64,000 nucleotides of DNA from Manganitrophus sp963718695 (lineage in GTDB: Bacteria > Nitrospirota > Nitrospiria > SBBL01 > Manganitrophaceae), in NCBI GenBank assembly GCA_963718695.1, contig OY970371.1, positions 1,240,001 through 1,304,000 of the forward strand, written 5' to 3'. The translations under genes were made by a program, and so were the position numbers. Shown here piece by piece: positions 41,676 to 51,163 of the stretch; position 1 is the stretch's first letter, and the number at the start of each line of letters is the position of its first letter. The notes beneath the pieces were generated by a model. That model was given only the letters and a program-made list of their open reading frames with translations. It did no database searches and was not told where the DNA came from.

Positions 41676-43426
41676 GATACCCTGCTGCGGCAGAGGGCCT
41701 TTTCTGGAAAATCCGGGAGAGCGATCAGGAGGAGGCACGGCTTCTTTCGGAGCGGCTCTCCCTCCACCCGCTCACGTCGCAACTGCTCATTCAGCGCGGC
41801 GTCGCGCTTTCTTCTGCGGAGGCATTCCTCTTCCCCTCGGCCGACCTTCTCTACGATCCCTTTTTGTTTCAGGAGATGAATCGGGCGACTTCCCGAATCC
41901 TCGGCGCGATCGAACGAGGTGAGAAGATCCTGATCTACGGCGATTATGATGTCGATGGAATCACCGGGACCGCCCTCCTGGTGGAGACCTTCCGGCTGCT
42001 CGGCCACCCGGCTGCCTATTACATTCCGGACCGTTTTAAAGAAGGATATGGGTTGCATCTTCTCCCGCTCCTGCAGGCACAGGAGGCGGGGACCACGCTG
42101 GTGATCACGGTCGATTGCGGCACTACTTCTCATGCAGAAATCAAGGAAGCCGCTTCTTTTGGGGTCGATGCCATCGTCGTCGATCATCATCAGCTTGCAG
42201 GAGGCGCTCCCCCGGCGGTTGCGTTCTTAAATCCAGAGGCCCCTCAGGCGATCGCTTATCCTTTCCGGGGCCTCTCATCGGTCGGTGTCGCGTTTAAGCT
42301 GGCGCAAGCCCTCTTCACCGATTGCGGGCTCTCCCCCCTGCGGCTCCGCCCGCTTCTCGATCTGGTGGCGCTCGGGACCATCGCCGATGTCGCCCCGCTG
42401 ATTGAAGAGAATCGATTCTTCATCAAAGAGGGACTGGAGGTGATCCGAGAGGGGGGCCGGCCGGGGATCGCCGCCTTGCTTCAGGCCGCGGAGGAGAACC
42501 CGGCCTCCGCGACGGAGCAGACGTTGGCATATTGTTTGGCCCCGCGGTTGAATGCGGCCGGCCGTCTTTACCATGCGGGAGAGGCGGTCGCGCTTTTGAC
42601 CGCCTCCGCCTTGGACGAAGCGCTCCCGTCGGCAGCGCGGTTGGAGCAGTACAATCGGGAGCGCCGGCAGATTGAAATGCGGGCGTGGGAAGAGGCGGAG
42701 CGACAAGTGGCGGCGATCGGGGAGGAAGATCGCCCCCCGCTCTTCGTCTTGGCTTCGGAGGAATGGCATCCGGGGGTCGTCGGGATTATTGCATCGCGCC
42801 TGGTGGAACGGTATCGCCGCCCGGCCATCGTGATTGCCCTCTCGCCCGAAGGAATTGGCAGAGGGTCGGGCCGATCGGTCGAAGGGGTCGATCTACATCG
42901 ATCGATCTCGGCCTGCAGCGTCCTGCTGGAGAAGTTCGGCGGGCATGCGGGGGCGATCGGCCTGACGATTCAGGCCGATCGAATCGGTCTTTTCCGAGAG
43001 ACGCTGACCCACATTTTTTCGGACATCGCTCCGACCGAGGCCGAAGAGGCGCTTTGGATTGACGCCGAGATCAAACTGGAGGAGGTGACGTTCGATTTGA
43101 TCCGTGCGATCGAGCCGCTTTCCCCGTTCGGTCCCGCTCATCCGGAGCCGGTCTTCTTGACGCGGAATGTCTCTCTGATTTCCCTGCGGCAAGCGCCCGA
43201 CCGCTGGGTTCGTTTTAAGGTCCGGGATACAAAGGGATGGACCTTCGATGGGGTGGCGCCGAACCGTGTTCATGTTCAGTGGAATGATTTTGAAGAGGGT
43301 TCGGCCGTCGATCTCGCCTTTACTCCCGAGGTATGGAGCTGGCAGGGCGAGCCGCGTATTTTTCTCAGGTTAAAGGGAATTCATAGGACGGGGTCGATGG
43401 AGGGTCGCCCCGAGGATCGATGCTGA
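41672..43426 (+). CDS. recJ: Single-strand-specific exonuclease RecJ
   Basis: 584 aa. DHH-family motifs: YGDYDVDGITGTALL (residues about 89-103), VITVDCGTTSHAEI, DAIVVDHHQLAG (DHH about 170) and LVALGTIADVAPL; the DHHA1 part has GRGSGRSVEGVDLHRSI and FGGHAGAIGLT; the C-terminal OB-like region has FSPFGPAHPEP-type spacing as SPFGPAHPEPVF. RecJ degrades 5' single strands in recombination and mismatch repair. GGGAGGG precedes the ATG. It overlaps the relA/spoT start by 7 nt. Confidence 0.92.
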   Translation: MRYPAAAEGLFWKIRESDQEEARLLSERLSLHPLTSQLLIQRGVALSSAEAFLFPSADLLYDPFLFQEMNRATSRILGAIERGEKILIYGDYDVDGITGTALLVETFRLLGHPAAYYIPDRFKEGYGLHLLPLLQAQEAGTTLVITVDCGTTSHAEIKEAASFGVDAIVVDHHQLAGGAPPAVAFLNPEAPQAIAYPFRGLSSVGVAFKLAQALFTDCGLSPLRLRPLLDLVALGTIADVAPLIEENRFFIKEGLEVIREGGRPGIAALLQAAEENPASATEQTLAYCLAPRLNAAGRLYHAGEAVALLTASALDEALPSAARLEQYNRERRQIEMRAWEEAERQVAAIGEEDRPPLFVLASEEWHPGVVGIIASRLVERYRRPAIVIALSPEGIGRGSGRSVEGVDLHRSISACSVLLEKFGGHAGAIGLTIQADRIGLFRETLTHIFSDIAPTEAEEALWIDAEIKLEEVTFDLIRAIEPLSPFGPAHPEPVFLTRNVSLISLRQAPDRWVRFKVRDTKGWTFDGVAPNRVHVQWNDFEEGSAVDLAFTPEVWSWQGEPRIFLRLKGIHRTGSMEGRPEDRC

Positions 43427-45598
43427 ATCGGCTGATTTTTAAAGAACGCCCCGCAAAGAAGCTGACCCTGGAAGATATCGTCACGCAGATCTACGCCTAT
43501 GCGCCGCAGGCCGATGTCTCCCCTTTGAGAAAGGCTTATTCTTTTTCCGAGAAGGCGCATGCGGGGCAGCTCCGCCAATCCGGAGAGCCGTTCCTTCAGC
43601 ATCCGCTTGAAGTCGCCAATATTTTAACCGAATTGAAGCTGGATGTTCCCTCTATCGTCGCCGGTCTGTTGCACGATGTGGTGGAGGACACGCTTCATAC
43701 GAAGGAGGAGCTGAAGCGGGAGTTCGGGGAGGATATCGCCGCGATGGTCGACGGCGTCACCAAAATCGGAAAGATCGAGTTCAGGAGCGTTCAGGAAAAA
43801 CAGGCCGAGAATTTTAGGAAGATGATCGTCTCGATGGCGGAGGATATCCGGGTCATCCTGATCAAGCTGGCCGACCGGCTCCACAACATGCGGACCCTCG
43901 ACGCGCTGGCCGAGGAGAAGCGGGAGCGGATCGCCCAAGAGACCCTTGAGATTTATGCGCCGCTGGCGAACCGGCTCGGGATCGGCTGGATCAAATCGGA
44001 GCTGGAGGATCACTGCCTCCGGTACCTGAAGCCCGATATTTACCTGTCGCTTGTTAAAAAAGTGAAGACCGGCCGTGAAGAACGAGAAAAATACATGGAG
44101 TCGGTCATTGCGGCGATTCAGAAAGAGCTGGTGGCAAACCGCTTCATCTGCAAAGTGACCGGGCGGTACAAACACCTCTTCGGGATTTATCACAAGATGG
44201 AGAAGCGGGCGATCCCCTTTGAAGAGGTCTATGACCTGATGGGGATTCGAATCATTACCGACTCGAAGATGAGTTGTTATGCGATCCTCGGTTCTGATCC
44301 ACTCCCTCTGGCGGCCGGTGCCTGGACGGTTTAAAGATTACATTGCCATCCCGAAGTCGAACCTCTATCAATCGCTCCATACGACCGTCGTCGGACCCGA
44401 GGGGCGACATGTCGAATTTCAGATCCGGACGGAAGAGATGCATCGGACTGCGGAAGAAGGGATCGCCTCCCATTGGACCTATAAGGAGGGGGGGACGCTT
44501 AATCCGAAGGATGAACGCACCTTCGCCTGGCTTCGGCAGCTCGTGGAGTGGCAGCAAGAGCTTTCCGACACGCGGCAATTCATGGACTCGGTGAAAACCG
44601 ATCTTTTCACCGATGTCGTCTATATCTTCAGCCCCAAAGGAGATGTCAAAGAGCTGGTGAAGGGGGCGACCCCGATCGACTTCGCTTATGCCATCCACAC
44701 GGAGGTCGGCAACCATTGCGTCGGAGCGAAGGTGAATGGAAAGATCGTCCCGCTTCGGTATCAGCTGAAGAGCGGGGATGCGGTCGAAATTCTCACTTCG
44801 CCGACGCACGTGCCGAGCAAAGATTGGCTGAAGATCGTCAAGACCTCCAAGGCGAAGGCAAAGATCAAACACCTCATTAAAGAAGAGGAGCGGGCCCGGA
44901 GCTTGGATATCGGCAAAAAAATTCTAGAACGGGAGCTGCGAAAGGAGAACCTCAGCCCGTCGGAGGTCCTCAAGTCGGATCAAATCTTAACGGGCCTCAA
45001 GGAGCAGGGCATCCGGACGATCGAGGAGCTCTTCGTCGCCATCGGCTACGGGAAGGTCTCGGCGCAGCATGTGATCAAACCTCTCCTGCCGGAGCCGCGG
45101 ATGAAGGAGGGGCTGAAGGATAAGTTCATCAAGAAGGTCGGCCTGGCCAAGAGCGAGGTGAAGGTCAGCGGGCTGGATGATATCATGATCCACCTCTCCA
45201 AGTGTTGTAATCCTGTTCCGGGGGATCAGATCATCGGCTTCATTACGCGTGGACGGGGGCTCTCGATCCACACGGTCGACTGTCCGAATATCGATGAGCT
45301 CGATTATGACCAAGATCGGTTGGTCGAGGTCGACTGGGACAAGCGGACCGCGGCGACCCATCCGGTCGATATTTCCGTATTGACCCTCGATCGGCCCGGT
45401 CTCCTTGCCTCCGTCTCCGCCTCGATTGCGGGCGCCGGCGCCAACATCAGTCAGGCCGAAATCATCACGACCGAAGACAAAAAAGCCACCCTCCACTTCG
45501 TCATCGATATCACCGATACCAAACATCTTGAAAAGGTTTTAAAGAGTATCGAAAAAGTCGAAGGGGTGCTGCAGGCGAGACGCGTTCGAAAGGGATAA
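43420..45598 (+). pseudogene. relA: RelA/SpoT-type (p)ppGpp synthetase/hydrolase, interrupted by a +1 frameshift
   Basis: The frame from 43420 encodes the hydrolase domain (QSGEPFLQHPLEVA, GLLHDVVEDT, KLADRLHNMRTLDA) and the start of the synthetase domain (YDLMGIRIITDS). It then stops at 44334. The remainder, from LIHSLWRPVPGRFKDYIAIPK through the TGS domain (VYIFSPKGDVKEL) and C-terminal ACT domain (DRPGLLASVSASIAGAGANI), continues in another frame to 45598. Removing one T from TT at 44292-44293 gives one intact Rsh of about 725 aa. This gene is usually important, so a sequence error is as likely as real loss of synthetase function. Confidence 0.85.
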
Positions 45599-45629
45599 AA
45601 ATAAATTAGGAATCGTTCAATATTGTTTT

Positions 45630-47798
45630 CTATCTTCTCGTAATGATCTCAATGTTTGGTGTTTTATTGGTGACCTCGATGAGGGCGCCGGTTCTTCCCT
45701 CCCGGACGATAAAATCGACCCGTTCGTTTCCCACCTGAAGATTTGAGATATCGACCCATTTAAGCCAGCTCGGAAGGACAGGATCGGTAAAGTAGAGACG
45801 CTGATTCGGTGCGTCGGCCGTCAGTCCCAAAAAGGAGCTGAGGACAGAAAAGATGGAGGCCGCCGACCAGGCTTGCGGGCTGCAAGCGATCGGGTAGGGC
45901 GTCGGGCCATGTCCCATCGAGCGGGCAAAACCGCAGAAGAGCTCCGGCAGCCGTCCGTTCTCCAGAAAGAGGGTCGATTCAAAAAGGCCGGTCGCGACCA
46001 GCCGAAGATGTTCATTCAGACCATAACGTTTGAATCCGGCCAAGATGATCGCGTTGTCATGCGGCCAGACCCCGCCGTTGTGATAACTCATCGGATTGTA
46101 TCGGGGCTCTCCTTCCGCCACCGTTCGGATCCCCCATCCGCAAAACATTTCCGGACTGATGAGTCGGTCTGCAACCTTCCTTGCCTTCCGCTCATCGATG
46201 AGCCCGGTCCAGAGGCAGTGGCCCGGATTGGAGGTGACCACATCGCACTTCCTCTTATCCTTGTCCAGGGCCAGTGCATAAAACTGCTTCTCGTCGCTCC
46301 AAAAATCACGATCGAACCGCTCCCGTAATGCCTGGGCCTCGCTGATCAACTCCATCTGCAAGTCGATCTTTCCAAGCTGGGAGGCGAGCGATCCCATCCC
46401 GACCAGCGCCGCATAGAGATATCCTTGAACCTCGACCAGGGCGATCGGGGAGTCGGCCATTTTTCCGTCGGCGTGAAAGACCGAATCGTGTGAATCTTTC
46501 CATCCCTGCTGTTGAAGGCCGATCGGGGACTCCCGATGATATTCAATGTAAGTGTCCCCATCGAGATCACCGTATTTTCGGATCCATTCCAGGGCCGCCA
46601 TTGCATTCGGCCAAAGCGATTCAATGAACGCGACATCCCCGGTCCAGGAGAAGTACTGCTGAAGTAAAATCAAAAAGAGCGGGGTGGAGTCGACACTTCC
46701 GTAGTACGGAATGAAGGGGATTTCTCGGAGATTGGCCATTTCTCCCTTGCGGAATTCGTGCATGATCTTTCCCGGTGCTTCATCGAGGAACGGGTTTCGC
46801 TCTTTCCCCTGAAGTTTGGCAAGGTACTGCAACGTCCCGCGGGCGATCTGGGGTTGAAAGGGGAGCATCTCCAGTGAAGTGATGATTCCGTCCCGGCCGA
46901 AGGGGGCAACGAACCAAGGAATACCTGCGTAAGGATAAGGGCCGTACGGCGTCTCTGTCTCAAGCATGCGGATATCGGAGAGCGATCGGCTGAGCAGCTG
47001 GTTGAATGATTCATTGCTTGTGACGATGCGTGTTCTCTCTTGCTCCCACTTGATGATTCCCTTCCGGACCCGATTGATGACTTGCGGAAAATTCCACCGT
47101 TTGTTCCATCGGTTCTCCCCCTGGAGCGCGGTGGCCCAGAGATGAAGCTCCCATTCCTTTTGAGGAGGAAGCTGGATGTAAAAGGTCGCCTCTTCTCCAT
47201 TCGCCTCCTCGGGGAGCGGATCGAATTTAAGATGAAGACTCCGAAGAATATCGTCGAGCCCCTTATATTTGAATGCGACCTCACCTCGCCTATACTCCGG
47301 CGGGAAGAGCTCGCCCCGTTTGGGCCGCTCGGTTCCGCGGACCTCGAAGACATCCAAAAAGTCGGCGCCATACTGAAGGGTGATCTTCAATTCGATCTGA
47401 TGGGTATGGAAGTTCTTGAATTGAAGGGTTTGATAGAAAGTATTCCGATAAAGAAGGAGCCGCTTTCGGATAAAGACCGTGTTCCGGGGGATCACCAGAT
47501 GGCGATTGACCGTGTAGTCGGGGTTCGTCAGATCGACGAGAATCTCGCTGTCGTCGGAGGAGACGGTCGAGTAGAGGAAAAGGGGAAATTCCTCGTTGAT
47601 CCGAAGTCCCAGCAGGTTCAGGAAGCGCGTTCCCTCGAAGTAGAATCCCAGTTCTCCCTGAAAGCGGCTTCTAAAATTACCAAACTTGTCGCAGACGATG
47701 AACGCCTCGTCTTGTTTCAGGTTGAGTTTCTTGATCCCGGCCGCAACCGGAGAAGTTAAAATATAATAATCATCCCGGAGGGCGGTCTCATCGTTCAT
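45630..47798 (-). CDS. Glycogen-debranching-type amylo-alpha-1,6-glucosidase
   Basis: 722 aa. The N-terminal domain (about 20-270) fits the 'glycogen debranching N-terminal' family: FGNFRSRFQGELGFYFEGTRFLNLL and RNTFYQTLQFKNFHTHQIELKI. The C-terminal (alpha/alpha)6 barrel of GH-type has YAGIPWFVAPFGRDGIITSLEML, EIPFIPYYGSVDSTPLFLILL (acidic residue), GWKDSHDSVFHADG and MSYHNGGVWPHDNAIILAG. It probably hydrolyses alpha-glucan or transfers glucose from a storage or osmolyte polymer. The adjacent GT4 gene suggests polysaccharide or glycoside metabolism. No signal peptide. Confidence 0.85.
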   Translation of the reverse strand: MNDETALRDDYYILTSPVAAGIKKLNLKQDEAFIVCDKFGNFRSRFQGELGFYFEGTRFLNLLGLRINEEFPLFLYSTVSSDDSEILVDLTNPDYTVNRHLVIPRNTVFIRKRLLLYRNTFYQTLQFKNFHTHQIELKITLQYGADFLDVFEVRGTERPKRGELFPPEYRRGEVAFKYKGLDDILRSLHLKFDPLPEEANGEEATFYIQLPPQKEWELHLWATALQGENRWNKRWNFPQVINRVRKGIIKWEQERTRIVTSNESFNQLLSRSLSDIRMLETETPYGPYPYAGIPWFVAPFGRDGIITSLEMLPFQPQIARGTLQYLAKLQGKERNPFLDEAPGKIMHEFRKGEMANLREIPFIPYYGSVDSTPLFLILLQQYFSWTGDVAFIESLWPNAMAALEWIRKYGDLDGDTYIEYHRESPIGLQQQGWKDSHDSVFHADGKMADSPIALVEVQGYLYAALVGMGSLASQLGKIDLQMELISEAQALRERFDRDFWSDEKQFYALALDKDKRKCDVVTSNPGHCLWTGLIDERKARKVADRLISPEMFCGWGIRTVAEGEPRYNPMSYHNGGVWPHDNAIILAGFKRYGLNEHLRLVATGLFESTLFLENGRLPELFCGFARSMGHGPTPYPIACSPQAWSAASIFSVLSSFLGLTADAPNQRLYFTDPVLPSWLKWVDISNLQVGNERVDFIVREGRTGALIEVTNKTPNIEIITRR

Positions 47799-47882
47799 GT
47801 TCTCTCCTTGCTAAAAGATCATAGGATGCTGCTGTTTATCGATCGGTCGCACCGGCAGCGGCGGGGCGCCGCTCGCATACGG

Positions 47883-48947
47883 CTAGGCCGCTTCTGCGAG
47901 CTCATCGGCAGAGAGGGGCCGGTCCCAAAATGAAATGACATTTTCGTAAATTTGCTCATAGCCGCGGACCATCCTTTCGGCCGAGAAGTTCTTCTCGATA
48001 TGTCTTCTGCATTTGTGTCGGGAGATTTCTCCGATCCGCTCAACGGCGCGGACGAGGTCGGTGATCTCAGAGTGAACGAAGCCGGTTGTCCCATGGACCA
48101 AAATTTCATTCACCGAGCCGCAGGGTCGGGCGATGACCGGCGTCCCACAGGCGAGTGATTCAATCATGACCAGACCAAACGGCTCCGGCCAGTCGATCGG
48201 AAAGAGAAGCGCCAAAGCCCCGCCGAGGAAATCATTCTTCTCATGCTCGCCGATTTCTCCGATAAATTCGATCAGAGGCGGTTTCAACAAGGGGCGGATG
48301 ACCGCTTCGAAATAATCCCGATCGTGGTCGCCGATCTTGGCCGCGATTTTGAGCGGAATGCCGGTTTTTTGAGCGATGGTGATGGCGATATCGGGTCTTT
48401 TTTCAGGGGAAATTCTTCCGAGGAAAGCGAGGTAATCCCCAGGCTCTGAATAGAAGCGGAACTGGTCCATCGGTAGACCATGATGAACGGTGCCGACCCA
48501 ATTCGCGAAAGGAAAGGGAGCCCGCTGGCTATCGCTGATGGAGATGAGAGGGTGTGATTGGAAGTATCGGTGGATTCCTTGAAGCTCGGGCATATCCAAT
48601 CGGCCGTGTAACGTCGTGATCGTCGGGGTGGTGCTCTTTTGAGCAAAGGGGAAGGTGTAGTAATCGACATGAGAGTGAATCAGGTCAAATTCATCGGCAC
48701 GGTCATAGACCATCGCGAGCTGCAGAATATGATCGGCACAGGGGTCTTTGATCTTGCTTAAACGCAGCGCTTCCCGGCAAATCGGGATCAGTTGTGCGGT
48801 TGTTTTCGAGTCCCCGCTTGCGAAGAGGGTGACATCATGTCCATTTTTTATCAATCCCTCTGTCAATGTCGAAACGACCCGTTCGGTTCCTCCATAAAAT
48901 TTGGGCGGAACACTCTCAAAAAGTGGGGATATTTGTGCAATTCTCAT
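47883..48947 (-). CDS. Glycosyltransferase family 4
   Basis: 354 aa from the ATG at 48947, where GGAG lies 6 nt upstream; the ATG at 48959 is less well placed. GT-B features: MRIAQISPLFESVPPKFYGGTERVVSTLTEGL (N-terminal nucleotide-sugar domain), IHSHVDYYTF, YLAFLGRISPEKRPDIAI, FPIDWPEPFGLVMIESLACGTPVIA (EX7E-type motif), CGSVNEILVHGTTGF. It adds a sugar from a nucleotide donor to an unknown acceptor. It is probably co-transcribed with the debranching-type enzyme downstream (84-nt gap). Confidence 0.85.
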   Translation of the reverse strand: MRIAQISPLFESVPPKFYGGTERVVSTLTEGLIKNGHDVTLFASGDSKTTAQLIPICREALRLSKIKDPCADHILQLAMVYDRADEFDLIHSHVDYYTFPFAQKSTTPTITTLHGRLDMPELQGIHRYFQSHPLISISDSQRAPFPFANWVGTVHHGLPMDQFRFYSEPGDYLAFLGRISPEKRPDIAITIAQKTGIPLKIAAKIGDHDRDYFEAVIRPLLKPPLIEFIGEIGEHEKNDFLGGALALLFPIDWPEPFGLVMIESLACGTPVIARPCGSVNEILVHGTTGFVHSEITDLVRAVERIGEISRHKCRRHIEKNFSAERMVRGYEQIYENVISFWDRPLSADELAEAA

Positions 48948-49194
48948 CCGGGACTCCATTTTCTGCTTATTATAATAATGAGAGATGCAGTAGGTAGACG
49001 CTGGTAAACATCGAAATTATCGGCATTGTATAAAAAGTAGCATAAGGATTTTTGGTGAGTCAATAGAGTGGACAATGCATCCGCTTGCGTTCTGTGAAAA
49101 AAGGCCCACGTCCCTTGCGGCGGGCTGGAATTCCATAAACGAAGATAGAGATGTTCGCTGAGTCAATCGCCGAAAATGGAAAAAAGATTTTTTC
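48948..49194. other. Intergenic region before the nadE promoter
   Basis: AT-rich, no coding signal. It must hold the promoter of the minus-strand glycosyltransferase gene, but I cannot pick one with confidence. Confidence 0.3.
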
Positions 49195-49223
49195 TTGACA
49201 ACGTTTTTTAGATGTGATAGAAA
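49195..49223 (+). promoter_or_regulatory. Sigma-70 promoter of nadE
   Basis: TTGACA (49195-49200), 17-nt spacer, TAGAAA (49218-49223). Transcription would begin near 49230, just before two terminator-like hairpins. Confidence 0.65.
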
Positions 49224-49259
49224 CGACTCAATTCATTCTTTTCAGGAACTTAAGAAGAC

Positions 49260-49300
49260 AATGGCGTCTTCTCCACGCGGAGAAGACGCCATTTTATTTT
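49260..49300 (+). terminator. Intrinsic terminator hairpin H1 in the nadE leader
   Basis: AATGGCGTCTTCTCC (49260-49274) pairs perfectly with GGAGAAGACGCCATT (49279-49293), loop ACGC, then TTTATTTT to 49300. It lies downstream of the nadE promoter and upstream of its start codon, with no plus-strand gene before it. Confidence 0.8.
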
Positions 49301-49310
49301 AGGGACAATG

Positions 49311-49351
49311 GCGTCCTTGCAATCGATGATTGCAAGGCGCTTTTATTTTTT
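49311..49351 (+). terminator. Intrinsic terminator hairpin H2 touching the nadE ribosome site
   Basis: CCTTGCAATC (49315-49324) pairs with GATTGCAAGG (49328-49337), extended by GCG/CGC across one bulged T, then TTTTATTTTTT (49341-49351). The Shine-Dalgarno GGAG (49352-49355) starts at once after the T-run. Confidence 0.75.
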
Positions 49352-49359
49352 GGAGATCT

Positions 49360-51120
49360 GTGCGAACCCTTCGGCTGGCTTTGGCCCAGATAAATAGTAC
49401 GGTCGGAGATCTTGCGGGGAACGTTGAAAAGATCTCGGAGGCGATCGAAAAGGCAAGGGAAAGCAAAGTCGATCTGATTGCCTTTCCGGAGTTGGCCATC
49501 ACCGGCTATCCGCCGGAGGATCTTCTCCTGAAGTCCCAATTTATTGACGAGAACCTTCATGCCTTGCAGAAAGTGGCGAAGCGATGTAAGGGGCTGACGG
49601 CGATTGTCGGCTTCGTCGATCGAAAAGAAGATATCTACAACGCCGCCGCAGTGATCCACGATGGGGCGGTCCAGTCTGTTTACCACAAATGCCGCCTTCC
49701 GAATTATGGTGTCTTCGACGAGAACCGATATTTCCAGGCGGGGAAAGAGGCCCCGGTTTTCACCTTGAACGAGATTCACTTCGGGGTGAATATCTGTGAA
49801 GATATCTGGTATCCGGAAGGACCCGCCTTTGCTCAGGCATTGGGAGGGGGAGCGGAGGTGATTATCAACATCAATGCCTCTCCGTATCATGCCGGAAAAG
49901 GACTTTTTCGAGAGGAGATGATTGCCACCCGCGCGCGGGATAATGCGGTCATCATTGCTTATGTGAACCTGGTCGGGGGACAGGATGAGCTCGTTTTTGA
50001 CGGGGGGAGCTTCGTCTCGAATGAGCGTGGAGAAGTCCTCGCCCGCACAAAGCAGTTCCGGGAATCGCTGATGATCATGGACCTTCCGGTTGATTCCGTT
50101 TTCCGCGCCCGGCTGCACGATCCGCGTCGCCGGACAGAGAAGCGGGAGCGGGCTTTCCCGGAGGTTCAGAAGATTCTTTTGGGAAATACGGAATGGACAG
50201 GGAGGCGGAAGCCGCATACTTCTTCTATGGAAGACCGCCTTCCGCGTCTCGATGAAATGTATAGCGCGCTGACCCTCGGCTTGGCCGATTACGTTCATAA
50301 GAACGGCTTCAAGAAGGGGGTGATCGGTCTTTCGGGCGGAATCGATTCCGCCCTGACCGCGGCGATCGCCGTGGATGCCCTTGGAAAAGAGAATGTCATC
50401 GGCGTGTTTATGCCCTCCCGATATACATCGCAGGAGAGCAAGGAGGAAGCCGAGATGTTGGCGCGGAATCTGGGGATCCGGTTGATCACCCTTTCGATTG
50501 AATCGCCTTTCCAATCGTATCTCTCCCTGCTCTCGCAAGAGTTTAAAAAAGTCCCGGCCGACATCACCGAAGAGAACCTCCAGTCGCGGATTCGTGGAAA
50601 CCTGATGATGGCCCTCTCGAACAAATTCGGATGGCTGGTCCTCACGACCGGGAATAAAAGCGAGTTGAGCGTCGGGTATGCGACGTTGTACGGCGACATG
50701 GCCGGCGGTTTTGCGGTGATCAAGGATGTCTGGAAGACGCTCGTTTATGAATTGGCGACGGAGAGAAACAAAAAAGGAAAACCGGTGATTCCCGAGCGGA
50801 CTTTCACCCGTCCTCCGACCGCCGAGCTCCGTCCCAATCAGACCGATCAGGACGCTCTTCCTCCTTACGAAGTCCTCGATGCGATTTTAAAGGCCTATGT
50901 CGAGGAAGATCGGTCCTACGATGAAATAATTGCCATGGGATTCGACCCCACGGTCATTGCGAAGGTGATCGCTTTGGTCGATTTATCGGAGTTCAAGAGA
51001 AGACAGGCTCCTCCCGGGATCAAGCTGACCCCGCGGGCGCTGGGCAAAGACCGACGCATGCCGATTACCAATCGGTATCGCAGTTTTTATCAGGCAAAGA
51101 AAAAACCAGATCAGAAATAA
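49360..51120 (+). CDS. nadE: Glutamine-dependent NAD synthetase
   Basis: 586 aa from a GTG at 49360 with GGAG 4 nt upstream; codons before it in the frame are leader hairpin sequence. The N-terminal nitrilase-type glutaminase domain has AFPELAITGYPPEDLL (Glu), YHKCRLPNYGVFDE (Lys) and VNICEDIWYP (Cys). The C-terminal ATP-pyrophosphatase domain has GLSGGIDSALTAAIA (P-loop, about residue 323), TTGNKSELSVGYATLYGDMAGG and RPPTAELRPNQTDQD. It amidates deamido-NAD to NAD using glutamine-derived ammonia. glnA, the glutamine source, follows 43 nt later. Confidence 0.92.
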   Translation: MRTLRLALAQINSTVGDLAGNVEKISEAIEKARESKVDLIAFPELAITGYPPEDLLLKSQFIDENLHALQKVAKRCKGLTAIVGFVDRKEDIYNAAAVIHDGAVQSVYHKCRLPNYGVFDENRYFQAGKEAPVFTLNEIHFGVNICEDIWYPEGPAFAQALGGGAEVIININASPYHAGKGLFREEMIATRARDNAVIIAYVNLVGGQDELVFDGGSFVSNERGEVLARTKQFRESLMIMDLPVDSVFRARLHDPRRRTEKRERAFPEVQKILLGNTEWTGRRKPHTSSMEDRLPRLDEMYSALTLGLADYVHKNGFKKGVIGLSGGIDSALTAAIAVDALGKENVIGVFMPSRYTSQESKEEAEMLARNLGIRLITLSIESPFQSYLSLLSQEFKKVPADITEENLQSRIRGNLMMALSNKFGWLVLTTGNKSELSVGYATLYGDMAGGFAVIKDVWKTLVYELATERNKKGKPVIPERTFTRPPTAELRPNQTDQDALPPYEVLDAILKAYVEEDRSYDEIIAMGFDPTVIAKVIALVDLSEFKRRQAPPGIKLTPRALGKDRRMPITNRYRSFYQAKKKPDQK

Positions 51121-51163
51121 AAGAAGATCATCAAATCATCGGAAAAGAGGGAAAGGAGAAGAC

